DNA from: UBA9715 sp045614225
Lineage (GTDB): Bacteria > Actinomycetota > Coriobacteriia > Coriobacteriales > Eggerthellaceae
DNA: 49,011 nt
Direction: 5' to 3'
NCBI GenBank assembly: GCA_045614225.1
Contig: JAZLCO010000119.1
Location: forward strand, 1 to 49,011
Part shown: piece after piece, positions 7,543-14,796 of the stretch
Layout of the letters: the number at the start of each line of letters is the position of its first letter
How positions within the stretch are numbered: position 1 is the first letter of the stretch
The notes under the pieces: generated by a model
The model's database searches: none
What the model saw: only the letters and a program-made list of their open reading frames with translations
Told to the model about the DNA's origin: nothing
Translations under genes and position numbers: made by a program

Positions 7543-8022
7543 TTACTTGACCTTTCCCATATTGTACGACCCGCGCGGGTTGTTTCTCCTGAACTTGGAC
7601 GACTGCTTTCCGATTCGGTTCTCGACGGCTTGACCCCACGTCTGCGGAACGCCGCCTTTCGGCGTCGTGAATCTTCTCCTCGTCGCCTGGTCAGGAAGCG
7701 GGTCGTTGTAGCCGTGAACATTTGCCCGAACATCAATCCCCGCAGCTCTTGCGGCGACCACTCGCGTGTTGTCGAGTGTTGTCAGCTCGCCATCATCCAT
7801 TCTCACGACGTCGATCGGATCGCCCTGCCAGCCGTTCTTCTTCATGCTTGCGATGATTTCCTCGCTTCCGTTTACAGAGGTTTGGCTGAATCGGATTTCA
7901 TCAGGCTTTATCGACTGCGCCCGCACTTTAGGGGTCTTAATCTTCGATTGACCAACTCCCAATGCTGAATAGCTGCTTGAGCCCTTCGTCCCAATGAAGA
8001 GACCGCTGCTCGACTTACTCAT
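7543..8022 (-). CDS. small ParB-like domain protein, polymorphic-toxin type
   Basis: 159 residues. A Ser/Gly-rich start (SSSGLFIGTKGSSS) is followed from residue 38 by a ParB-like fold: IKPDEIRFSQTSVNG with Arg44/Gln47, then IASMKKNGWQGDPIDVV and LTTLDNTRVVAARAAGI with Asp84 to Arg87 in the place of the ParB nucleotide-contact motif. The basic C-terminus (VENRIGKQ...FRRNNPRGS) is typical of toxin C-terminal domains. Similar domains occur at the ends of large secreted or contact-dependent toxins; here the domain is nearly free-standing, with no visible secretion signal. It overlaps the DUF4417 gene by 8 bp. Toxicity is not shown by sequence alone. Confidence 0.65.
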   Translation of the reverse strand: MSKSSSGLFIGTKGSSSYSALGVGQSKIKTPKVRAQSIKPDEIRFSQTSVNGSEEIIASMKKNGWQGDPIDVVRMDDGELTTLDNTRVVAARAAGIDVRANVHGYNDPLPDQATRRRFTTPKGGVPQTWGQAVENRIGKQSSKFRRNNPRGSYNMGKVK

Positions 8023-8749
8023 CGCGGCCCCCCCTGCCGAAGGCCTTACTCATGTCGCTTTCGAATTGGATGACCTTGACATTGCGCCTTCCTAGCTGTT
8101 TGAAAGATTCGTAATTCCCAGAGCCGTACACGATTATGACGGCCGGCTTGAGCGCTTTGACCATGACCTCCAGGCCGTCGTCAAACAGCTGTCTGTTCTC
8201 GAGTCTCTTGAGGCCGCTGGCGACGGAACCGACCGCCACCACCGTATGCTTGGGGACCCCGGCAAAGCAGTAGTCCCATGTCTCCTGCGTACCCCACCGG
8301 ACGTTGTTTATTACCTGTACGCCAATGGAGCCGACCCAGTACCCGAACGCGCGCATGCGGTATACAGCGAATAGCTTTAGGGGCTCTGGAAAGTCCTGGC
8401 ACATTGAGAAATCGGGAGTGATGATGCCGTCGAAATGTCGGATGATCTCGAGCGCTCGCCAGGGGAACAGCCACACGCTGCTGCGTACCCCATCGAACTT
8501 GACGTCGTCGACATAGAAGTGGATGAAGGCTTGAACGCGGTATTCCTTATCGCCTTTGCGCATCGCCTTCTTGTGGAGCTGCTTCGCCTCTGGCCAAGAG
8601 ATGAGCTGACCGGGAAGCGACGTAGCGGTGGTCGGGCAGAAGGGGATGTCGTGCACGTCGTACTCCGCCCCCTCGACCATGAACGCGTTCCATACGTCGA
8701 CGATGCCACGCCTGAGCGCCACTAACGTCTTTTGGAATGTTTTCGCCAA
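8015..8749 (-). CDS. DUF4417 domain protein
   Basis: 244 residues from a TTG start at 8749 (GCGAGG 5 bp upstream). Features of DUF4417 are present: FIHFYVDDVKFD, FDGIITPDFSMCQDFPEPLKLFAVYRMRAFGYW, GVQVINNVRWGTQETWDYCF and PAVIIVYGSG. These proteins are frequent in phage and mobile DNA and their activity is unknown. It is the first gene of a tightly packed operon with the toxin-like, SUKH-like and kptA genes, and is divergent from an XRE regulator with 225 bp between them. Confidence 0.8.
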   Translation of the reverse strand: MAKTFQKTLVALRRGIVDVWNAFMVEGAEYDVHDIPFCPTTATSLPGQLISWPEAKQLHKKAMRKGDKEYRVQAFIHFYVDDVKFDGVRSSVWLFPWRALEIIRHFDGIITPDFSMCQDFPEPLKLFAVYRMRAFGYWVGSIGVQVINNVRWGTQETWDYCFAGVPKHTVVAVGSVASGLKRLENRQLFDDGLEVMVKALKPAVIIVYGSGNYESFKQLGRRNVKVIQFESDMSKAFGRGGRDE

Positions 8750-8759
8750 ATTAACCTCG

Positions 8760-8786
8760 CTTTCTCGCGTTTTCGATACGAGAAAG
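8760..8786. promoter_or_regulatory. inverted repeat upstream of the DUF4417-toxin-immunity-kptA operon
   Basis: CTTTCTCG-N11-CGAGAAAG, perfect 8-bp arms, 11 bp before the TTG start of the first gene. Candidate operator, possibly for the divergent XRE protein, or a leader hairpin. Confidence 0.4.
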
Positions 8787-8925
8787 TGTCACGCAGGCCG
8801 TTTTTGCGAAAAATTCCGAGCTTGTTGAGAAAAGCTTTGTAGTTTGTTGACGGGCTATGGTTGAATCATTCTTCGCTTGAGCACCAATGAATCTGCTTTT
8901 GGATGAATATATCTATATTTCGTGA

Positions 8926-8931
8926 TATAAT
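8926..8931 (+). promoter_or_regulatory. -10 box of XRE gene promoter
   Basis: Perfect TATAAT in an AT-rich block, 43 bp before the XRE start. It lies at the right edge of an imperfect dyad (TATATC ... GATATA, about 8908-8929), which could let a repressor cover the promoter. The -35 box is not clear. Confidence 0.5.
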
Positions 8932-8974
8932 ATTCTCGCTTAATAGAACAACTCTCAGATAAAGGATTTCCACA

Positions 8975-9478
8975 ATGATTGATGGCAACAGCATTGGTAT
9001 GAACATTAGGGATGCTCGGAACGAATTAGGGTTAACGCAGCGACAAGTATCTGAAATGACCGAAATATCGCAAACCCAACTTAGTGATTACGAGAACGGA
9101 AATAAAACACCTGGATTATTCACGCTTGCGAAGCTTTCACGTGCCTTGGGTAAAAGCATGGATGACCTGTTCTTCGGCGATGCGAACGTTTCGTTTATAA
9201 CAACCGCACCTGATGAGGGTCGCGTTATTGTCAACTGCGTTTATCAGCTATGGCAACAGGATGTTATATCTAGGCATTATCCATCCGAGGACGAAGAGCG
9301 ATATGGGTCATCGTTCTACAAAAGGCCGGTTGCAGACTTGCGAAGCCACTCTTCGGCAATCGAGAGACTGCTTGTGATGCTCGATGATTTTGGGCGAAGG
9401 AAATACACCTATAAAGATCCCGATGGCTACTTGGAGCAAATGCTCGATTCAACAGCTCGCGAAATCAGTCCTAAATAG
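8975..9478 (+). CDS. XRE-family helix-turn-helix regulator
   Basis: 167 residues; AAAGGA lies 10 bp before the ATG. Residues ~9-65 are a classical Cro/C1 HTH (IRDARNELGLTQRQVSEMT, SQTQLSDYENGNKTP, LAKLSRALGKSMDDLF). The remaining ~95 residues have no recognised domain and may form a dimerisation or sensing part. Base composition is clearly more AT-rich than the core genes, consistent with foreign origin. Divergent from the toxin-immunity-kptA operon, so probably its regulator. It is the last gene before the third guaA-end copy. Confidence 0.88.
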   Translation: MIDGNSIGMNIRDARNELGLTQRQVSEMTEISQTQLSDYENGNKTPGLFTLAKLSRALGKSMDDLFFGDANVSFITTAPDEGRVIVNCVYQLWQQDVISRHYPSEDEERYGSSFYKRPVADLRSHSSAIERLLVMLDDFGRRKYTYKDPDGYLEQMLDSTAREISPK

Positions 9479-9528
9479 TGTCGGTATGATCCTAGGATAT
9501 CTGTGAAGGGCTTGTAGAAGCTTAGCGG

Positions 9529-9604
9529 TAGCTCCTCGGTAACGTGGTTGTTACCGAGGAGCTAGCATGATTAGCTGGGGAAATGTTCGCTTTGCGGACT
9601 CCCG
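9529..9604. repeat. right-end arm of island segment 2: hairpin plus TGGGGAAAT word
   Basis: Perfect 15-bp stem (9529-9543 with 9550-9564), then TTAGCTGGGGAAATGTTCGC (9571-9590), with TGGGGAAAT starting 32 bp before the core at 9608. The word block is nearly identical to 13019-13038 next to guaA, but the stem sequence is different: the hairpin is kept as structure, not as sequence. May also end XRE transcription. Confidence 0.65.
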
Positions 9605-9625
9605 CTACTCCCACTCAATGATTCC
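9605..9625 (-). repeat. att-like copy of guaA 3' end (copy 3)
   Basis: Minus strand GGAATCATTGAGTGGGAG followed by TAG: Gly-Ile-Ile-Glu-Trp-Glu-stop. Coding part identical to copy 1; stop codon differs. It separates segment 2 from segment 3. Confidence 0.8.
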
Positions 9626-9712
9626 AGCATTTCCAAAACGTGCGTGCTCGTCCATGTCGTACCAGCTCGTGTTGTCACGTCCGGATTTACTCCCCAAAAT
9701 GCCGGTTTCTAC

Positions 9713-9854
9713 TGGTAGCCAGTTGGTAGCCAGAAAGTGGCTACCACCCTGGTAGCCAGTGATGGGGAGTAAACGCCATATGCTTGGGGAGTAAACGCCC
9801 TGACCTGCGGAAACGGGTGGTAGCCAGTCCTCGTTTTCGGGCAAGTGGCTACCA
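9713..9854. repeat. phased word array (attP-arm-like), segment 3, with changed word
   Basis: Here W is TGGTAGCCAG: at 9713 and 9724, inverted at 9737, direct at 9750 and 9818, inverted at 9845. T (TGGGGAGTA) is at 9763 and 9785, with an inverted copy at 9688, and ACCTGCGG at 9803. Offsets 0, 11, 24, 37, 50, 72, 90 match those of the other two arrays within 1 bp although W is a different sequence. The second half of the longer arrays is missing. Confidence 0.7.
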
Positions 9855-9903
9855 TCCCCGATGCCGGAGCCTGCCAACTTAAGCTCTCCCGGAATGCACG
9901 GGG

Positions 9904-11136
9904 TCAGAACAGGTCCCCGTCTTCTTTCAGGAACTCCATGAGGTTGAGGTGCCTCACTCCGTCGCGCTGGCTGCGCAGCGGGTCGAGCGTGAAGAGGTAG
10001 CGCGGCCATCCGTCCCGGATCTTCCCGAACGGGGCGTACTCGCGCCGCTCGACCTCAGGGTCGGCCACGGTCATTGCGACCTGCACGTAGGCGTACTCGT
10101 CGCCCCTGCGCACTATGAAGTCGCACTCGAGCTTTCCGATCTTGCCGACGCTCACGGTGTAGCCCTTCGACACCAGGTGCGTGTACAGCGCGTTCTCGAG
10201 CGCCGGGCCGTAGTTCACGCGGGCGTCGGTGTTGCGCGCGCGGTAGATCGCAGGATCGGCGAGGTAGTACTTCTCCTCGCCGCGCAGAGAGCGCCTCGAC
10301 TTCAGGTCGAAGCGCGGGCACCTGTAGAGCAGCTTCGCGTTCGAGAGCAGCTCGAGGTAGCCCGCAAGCGTCTGCTTCTTCACCGTCACGTGCTCCACGT
10401 TGCCCAGGTAGCCCGTGATGTTCGTCAGGTTTGTGGTGGCGCCGAAGTTGTTTATCGCGTAGGCCATGGAGCGCTCGAATGCGATGCGGTTGCGGATCTT
10501 CCTCCTACCGCGTATGTCCTTCTCGAACACCTGGTCGACCACGTCGCGCACGTAGTCGTCCTTCGCAGCCGGGTCGGCGATGCGAAGCGCCCGGGGGAAC
10601 CCGCCGAATGAGAGCCACTGATCGAACTCCTGGGCATCGGATCTGAGGTCCAGCCCGAGGAACCCCTTCATCCCCAGGTGCTCCGAGAAGCCGAGGGTGA
10701 ACATCTCCGCCTCGACGTAGCGGCCGGTGAGCTTGGTTGCCAGCTCGCCCGACAGCAGGTACGAGTTCGAGCCGGTGAGGAACACCGAGAGCCCGCCGTC
10801 GTTGCGGTAGGCGTTGACGACCGACTCGAAACCCTCGACGTTCTGGACCTCGTCGACGAAGAGGTACTTTAGGTCGTCGTCCGAGACGAGGGATTCGATC
10901 GCCGCCTCGAGCTGGTCGGGTGTGGTGACACCTCTGTACGGTTTGGAGTCGAGGTCGAGGAAGAGGACGTCCTTCTTGGGGACGCCGGAGGCCAGGAGCT
11001 CCTCGGCGACGGTGGCCATAAGGCAGGACTTGCCGCAGCGGCGCACTCCGGTAATCACCTTGATGATGTCGTCGTCGTGGTAGAACGGCCTGAGCCTCTG
11101 CAGATACCGCTCGCGGTGGTAAAGCCTTTGCCCCAT
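9904..11136 (-). CDS. AAA-like ATPase with DUF4143 domain
   Basis: 410 residues. Walker A is GVRRCGKS (residues 30-37), Walker B is YLFVDEVQ with Asp95/Glu96, and TGSNSYLLS is the sensor-1-like Asn/Ser motif typical of the family. The C-terminal DUF4143 part contains a PD-(D/E)XK-like region (ENALYTHLVSKGY ... ECDFIVRR ... AYVQVAMT). These ATPases are abundant in gut anaerobes and archaea, and are suspected to act in defence or regulation, but no role is established. Expressed from a divergent region containing a pair of mirrored GTTAACGGGCA sites. It is the first gene of segment 3, next to its word array. Confidence 0.88.
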   Translation of the reverse strand: MGQRLYHRERYLQRLRPFYHDDDIIKVITGVRRCGKSCLMATVAEELLASGVPKKDVLFLDLDSKPYRGVTTPDQLEAAIESLVSDDDLKYLFVDEVQNVEGFESVVNAYRNDGGLSVFLTGSNSYLLSGELATKLTGRYVEAEMFTLGFSEHLGMKGFLGLDLRSDAQEFDQWLSFGGFPRALRIADPAAKDDYVRDVVDQVFEKDIRGRRKIRNRIAFERSMAYAINNFGATTNLTNITGYLGNVEHVTVKKQTLAGYLELLSNAKLLYRCPRFDLKSRRSLRGEEKYYLADPAIYRARNTDARVNYGPALENALYTHLVSKGYTVSVGKIGKLECDFIVRRGDEYAYVQVAMTVADPEVERREYAPFGKIRDGWPRYLFTLDPLRSQRDGVRHLNLMEFLKEDGDLF

Positions 11137-11151
11137 ATGCTCTCATTCCTC

Positions 11152-11197
11152 GTTAACGGGCATATGTTGCAATTATAGCGATAATGTGCCCGTTAAC
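11152..11197. promoter_or_regulatory. mirrored operator pair upstream of DUF4143 ATPase
   Basis: GTTAACGGGCA at 11152-11162 and its exact reverse complement TGCCCGTTAAC at 11187-11197, 24 bp apart, start 15 bp before the ATPase start. Each half contains the palindrome GTTAAC. The spacing would place the two sites on about the same helix face, suited to a dimeric regulator or loop. Confidence 0.5.
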
Positions 11198-11337
11198 AAG
11201 GGTTTTACCGCACGAATCGTGCAGATTCCTGCCGTCGAACGCTGTCCCGCTTCATCGCTACCGGATATCGTGCGGAGCCCAGGACGGTTGAACTGCTATA
11301 GCAAGTCGAGGCAATCAATTATCTCTGTATGTGTATA

Positions 11338-11748
11338 ATGTCTGCCATGAAAGCTGTGAAGGCGATATCGGTTGTATATGGGGCTTGCTGTCTCGTGGTC
11401 GTCTGCGCACTCCTGTTCTTAATGTTCGCGGGCAGCCAAAGCGATCTTGGCCGCAACATCCTTCTGCTCTTCCTTGCGTCGTTCTGGAGCGGCGTGCCTT
11501 TGCTGCTGATTTCAGCGTGGTCGTTGAAATCGAAAAGGGAGCCATCACATGGAATCGGGCTTCCTATGCTGCTCTTTTCGCTGGCGCCGGCCATCGCTTA
11601 TCTCGTAAGCCTGTTGAGTAAAGCACCTGTTCAGAATGAGCAAGCGCTCGAACTCGCCCTGCCGGTTGCATCGGCTTTCCTGCCGGCGATAATCAGCCTG
11701 GTGCTGTTTCTCCTTGTCTTGAAGGGGGCTTCGTATGGAACCCGGTAA
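11338..11748 (+). CDS. small integral membrane protein, unknown function
   Basis: 136 residues with four hydrophobic segments (about residues 9-30, 39-60, 76-93 and 105-128) and few charged loops. No domain recognised. No clear ribosome-binding site precedes ATG 11338 or ATG 11347; TATAAT at 11333-11338 could be a -10 box giving a nearly leaderless transcript from 11347 (inference). The end overlaps the next lipoprotein gene by 14 bp, so the three genes 11338-12921 form one unit. Possibly an anchor or accessory to the lipoproteins. Confidence 0.6.
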   Translation: MSAMKAVKAISVVYGACCLVVVCALLFLMFAGSQSDLGRNILLLFLASFWSGVPLLLISAWSLKSKREPSHGIGLPMLLFSLAPAIAYLVSLLSKAPVQNEQALELALPVASAFLPAIISLVLFLLVLKGASYGTR

Positions 11749-12199
11749 GATCATCACGGCCGTCTGCCTCGCCGTAGCGATGCTCATGTGCCTCGCTGCG
11801 GCTTGCGGCTGCACGTCTCCAGCTGCGACGCCTTTGCTCGAGCCCCCCGAGAGAATAGTCGTGCATTCCGATGGCGTTGAGTCGGAGCACGCCGAAGGGG
11901 AGCATGAGTTCGTCGCTGCTTTCGACCAGTTGAAAAGCACAGCTCTTGATCCCGAAAATTTGCTGGAAACGGCCATCGACCCGGAGATGGAGCTCAAAGA
12001 AGGCAGCTGCATAGAATTCGTCTACGGTAACACCCAGCGCACCGGAGAAGGCTCGAAAGGAACGGATTCCGTCATAAGGGAGTACGATAGGCTTCTTTTC
12101 TGCTTTACAGGTCCAGTTGCCGGTGAGGTCGTGCTGGGCCTCGACGGCCAGTACATGTCGGGCACGTATAAGATGGACGCGACGGCATGGCCATATTAG
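11735..12199 (+). CDS. predicted lipoprotein, unknown function
   Basis: 154 residues with a short N-region, a hydrophobic segment (IITAVCLAVAMLMCLAA) and a Cys at residue 24 in a lipobox-like context, so probably exported and lipid-anchored. The mature part is acidic with no recognised domain. AAGGGGG lies 6 bp before the ATG. It overlaps both neighbours (14 bp upstream, 13 bp downstream), indicating translational coupling. Confidence 0.65.
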   Translation: MEPGKIITAVCLAVAMLMCLAAACGCTSPAATPLLEPPERIVVHSDGVESEHAEGEHEFVAAFDQLKSTALDPENLLETAIDPEMELKEGSCIEFVYGNTQRTGEGSKGTDSVIREYDRLLFCFTGPVAGEVVLGLDGQYMSGTYKMDATAWPY

Positions 12200-12921
12200 A
12201 AACCGGATTGGAAACGCAAGAATCGATGGAAGGCTTCGTCAGTGTGCCGGCTCCATCTCAGGGCAGCCTGCGCGAGCGCGCTTGCAGGGCTCTTGGGACA
12301 ATGCGCATGGTCGCCGCATGCGCGCTCCTGCTCGTGCTCGCATCGCTCTCCTTCGGCTGCGCAGGCAAGGCGGACTTGCCCTCGGACAACGTGTTCGATG
12401 AGATGTTGGCATGCGATGTCTACGTGTTCGCGCAGGCCGCCGGCGGCACGTACGAGAGCGAGTGGCGCTTGCCCGACGATGGCTTCTTCTTGGTTGGCGA
12501 GGAGGAGGGCTTCCGTGTCAGTTACAGGCTCGGCCGGGATTACGACGACGACATGTGCCCGTACAAGCTCACGTTCTCGAAGTCGGTCTACGTGCCCATA
12601 TCCGACGGTCACTTCATCAGAGTGACGAAACGTGAAGTCTATTCGAGCAAGACAGGCGCATTGCGTGTCGACGGGATCAGCTACTGGGAATCGGATTCGA
12701 GGGAGGAAATCGACCTGGACCATCCGGAGCGGATGGCGTACGGCTTTCGCGTCTTGAGCGCCGAGGAGGGGGAATCCGAGATCAGGGGCGCAGACGCAGA
12801 CGGGCTTCTCGACCGCATCATGGGCAGCCCGAGCGAGTATTTCGTCGAACTGTACTTCTGTTGCATGGATTCGTCCTACAGCTCGGAGAGCCTGGGGGCG
12901 TACGACGATCGCAGAGGCTAA
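12187..12921 (+). CDS. predicted lipoprotein, unknown function
   Basis: 244 residues from ATG 12187. The hydrophobic export segment (VAACALLLVLASLSFGC) is at residues 42-58, unusually far in, so the true start may be ATG 12301 (MRMVAAC), giving 206 residues. No strong ribosome-binding site favours either. The mature part is rich in Asp, Glu, Ser and Tyr and looks like a globular secreted domain, not recognised. Overlap with the previous lipoprotein gene argues for the longer start. Last gene before the guaA terminator. Confidence 0.6.
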   Translation: MAILETGLETQESMEGFVSVPAPSQGSLRERACRALGTMRMVAACALLLVLASLSFGCAGKADLPSDNVFDEMLACDVYVFAQAAGGTYESEWRLPDDGFFLVGEEEGFRVSYRLGRDYDDDMCPYKLTFSKSVYVPISDGHFIRVTKREVYSSKTGALRVDGISYWESDSREEIDLDHPERMAYGFRVLSAEEGESEIRGADADGLLDRIMGSPSEYFVELYFCCMDSSYSSESLGAYDDRRG

Positions 12922-12975
12922 ACAGACTCTCTCTATATGCTAGCTCAGGCCTAGAACGGCCTATACGGGCTTAAG

Positions 12976-13055
12976 AAACCCCTCTGCTCGACGTTGTAGA
13001 ACAGAGGGGTTTATTGTGCTTAGCTGGGGAAATGTGCGCCTATGGCCGAAAATGC
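12976..13055. terminator. bidirectional terminator and right-end arm beside guaA
   Basis: AAACCCCTCTG (12976-12986) pairs with CAGAGGGGTTT (13002-13012); T-rich on both strands, so it can end guaA (minus) and the lipoprotein genes (plus). It is followed by TTAGCTGGGGAAATGTGCGC (13019-13038), shared with 9571-9590 and, weaker, 1284-1301. In the island reading it is the right arm of segment 3. Confidence 0.75.
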
Positions 13056-13076
13056 TTACTCCCACTCAACGGTTCC
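13056..13076 (-). repeat. guaA 3' end (occupied attachment site)
   Basis: Minus strand GGAACCGTTGAGTGGGAG plus TAA (Gly-Thr-Val-Glu-Trp-Glu-stop). The block TTGAGTGGGA is common to all four copies; the two preceding codons differ from the island copies (Ile-Ile). Confidence 0.7.
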
Positions 13077-14627
13077 AGGCGGCTTGGGGGTCACGTCGTA
13101 CACGACGCGGTTCACGCCTGGCACTTCAGCAACAATGCGACTCGAAATCTTCCCTATCACCTCGTAGGGCAGCTTCGCCCAATCGGCCGTCATGGCATCG
13201 GTGCTTTCCACGGCGCGAATGATCACCGGACGCTGGTACGTGCGCTCGTCGCCCATGACGCCGACGCTGCGGATGTCGGGCAGCACGGCGAAGTACTGCC
13301 AGCAGCTGTGCTCGGAATTGCGCTCCCCCGTCTCCTCGTACAGCTTCGCGTTGTAAGCGTCGAGTTCCTCTCGCACGACGGCGTCGGCGTTCTTCAAGAT
13401 CTCGAGTTTCTCGGGCGTCACATCACCGATGATTCGGATGGCCAGCCCCGGACCCGGGAACGGTTGACGCCACACGATGTGGTCGGGCAGCCCGAGCGCC
13501 GTGCCAAGCGCACGGACCTCATCCTTGAAGAAATGGTCGAGCGGCTCGATAAGGTCGAACGTTACGCCCTCCGGGAATGGAATCAAGTTGTGATGCGACT
13601 TGATGGTCGATGCCTTCCCACCCGTCTTGCGCGCACCGCTCTCGATGATGTCGGGATAAATGGTGCCCTGGGCCAGGTACTTCACACCGTCAAGCTGCTG
13701 CGCAACCGTGAAGAACTCCTCCCAGAATTGCGTGCCGATTATCTTGCGCTTCTGCTCCGGGTCGGTCACACCTGCAAGCAGCTTCGCGTAGCGCTCTTCA
13801 GCGTGAACGTGCACGAAGTCGACGTCAAATTGATTGGTGAACACTTCCTCAACTTCTTCGGGCTCGTTCTTACGCAACAGCCCATGGTTCACAAACACAC
13901 AGGTGAGCTGCTTGCCAATTGCGCGTGCGCAGAGAGCGCCGACAACGCTCGAGTCGACCCCACCGGAAAGGCCGAGGATGACGCGGTCCTTCCCCACCTT
14001 GGCGCGAACGCCGTCGACAAGCTCGTCAATCAGATTGTCCATGCTCCACGTCGGCTCGAGACCGCAGATTCCGAACAGGAAATTCGACAGCATTTGCGTG
14101 CCGTATGTCGTATGGCGCACCTCAGGATGGAACTGCGTCGCATAGAGGTTGCGCTCAGCGCATTCCATCGACGCAACCGGGCATACTTGCGTGCTCGAAG
14201 TGATCGCGAACCCTTCGGGGACCATGGCGACGGAATCGCGATGGCTCATCCACACCGTCTGCTTGTCGGGCGTTCCATCAAGCAATCGCGACGGCGCAAC
14301 GCGGCTGATGGTTGCCGGCCCATACTCGCCCACTTCGGTGTGACCCACTACCCCACCGAGCGTCTTGGCCATAATCTGCTGTCCATAGCAGAAACCGAGA
14401 ATCGGCAACCCCAGCTCGAACACGGCGGAATCGACCGAAGGCGCGTCCTCCGCATAGACGCTTGCAGGCCCACCGGACAATATGATGGCCGACGGGTTTT
14501 CCGCGGCGATTTCGTCTGCCGGCGTATCGCACGGCATGATTTCGGAATAGACGCGCAAATCGCGTACACGCCGTGCGATGAGCTGCCCATATTGGGCTCC
14601 GAAATCCAAAACGATTACTTTTTGCAT
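13056..14627 (-). CDS. guaA: GMP synthase (glutamine-hydrolysing)
   Basis: 523 residues, normal length. Converts XMP to GMP using ATP and glutamine in the cytoplasm. The N-terminal class I amidotransferase has Cys80 in ILGFCYGQQ and the His167/Glu169 pair in TQFHPEV. The ATP-pyrophosphatase domain has SGGVDSS (221-227). The dimerisation domain ends VTPKPPGTVEWE. The start is ATG 14627 (GGAGAGG just upstream, protein MQKVIVLDFGAQYG); the frame is open to 15122 but that part is antisense to uppP. The last 21 bp (13056-13076) are copied three times further left and act as the presumed integration site, yet the gene itself is intact. Confidence 0.98.
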   Translation of the reverse strand: MQKVIVLDFGAQYGQLIARRVRDLRVYSEIMPCDTPADEIAAENPSAIILSGGPASVYAEDAPSVDSAVFELGLPILGFCYGQQIMAKTLGGVVGHTEVGEYGPATISRVAPSRLLDGTPDKQTVWMSHRDSVAMVPEGFAITSSTQVCPVASMECAERNLYATQFHPEVRHTTYGTQMLSNFLFGICGLEPTWSMDNLIDELVDGVRAKVGKDRVILGLSGGVDSSVVGALCARAIGKQLTCVFVNHGLLRKNEPEEVEEVFTNQFDVDFVHVHAEERYAKLLAGVTDPEQKRKIIGTQFWEEFFTVAQQLDGVKYLAQGTIYPDIIESGARKTGGKASTIKSHHNLIPFPEGVTFDLIEPLDHFFKDEVRALGTALGLPDHIVWRQPFPGPGLAIRIIGDVTPEKLEILKNADAVVREELDAYNAKLYEETGERNSEHSCWQYFAVLPDIRSVGVMGDERTYQRPVIIRAVESTDAMTADWAKLPYEVIGKISSRIVAEVPGVNRVVYDVTPKPPGTVEWE

Positions 14628-14796
14628 TCGCCTCTCCATCCTGGAAACCAGTGCGTGTTTAATGAGACAGCCTCTTTTGCGCACACGCTTAAAGTAAGTT
14701 GAACCTGCGGCCACCTTCTCACTAACACAGATTTCGTATGTAGCCTTGTCAACAGCTCTCGTGCTCGTGTTTGAGCGATGATAGCATTGCACCATT

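Noticed and set aside
13014..14702. Long plus-strand open frame opposite guaA
   Set aside because: It is the antisense shadow of guaA; guaA has full motifs and a ribosome site, the opposite frame has none.
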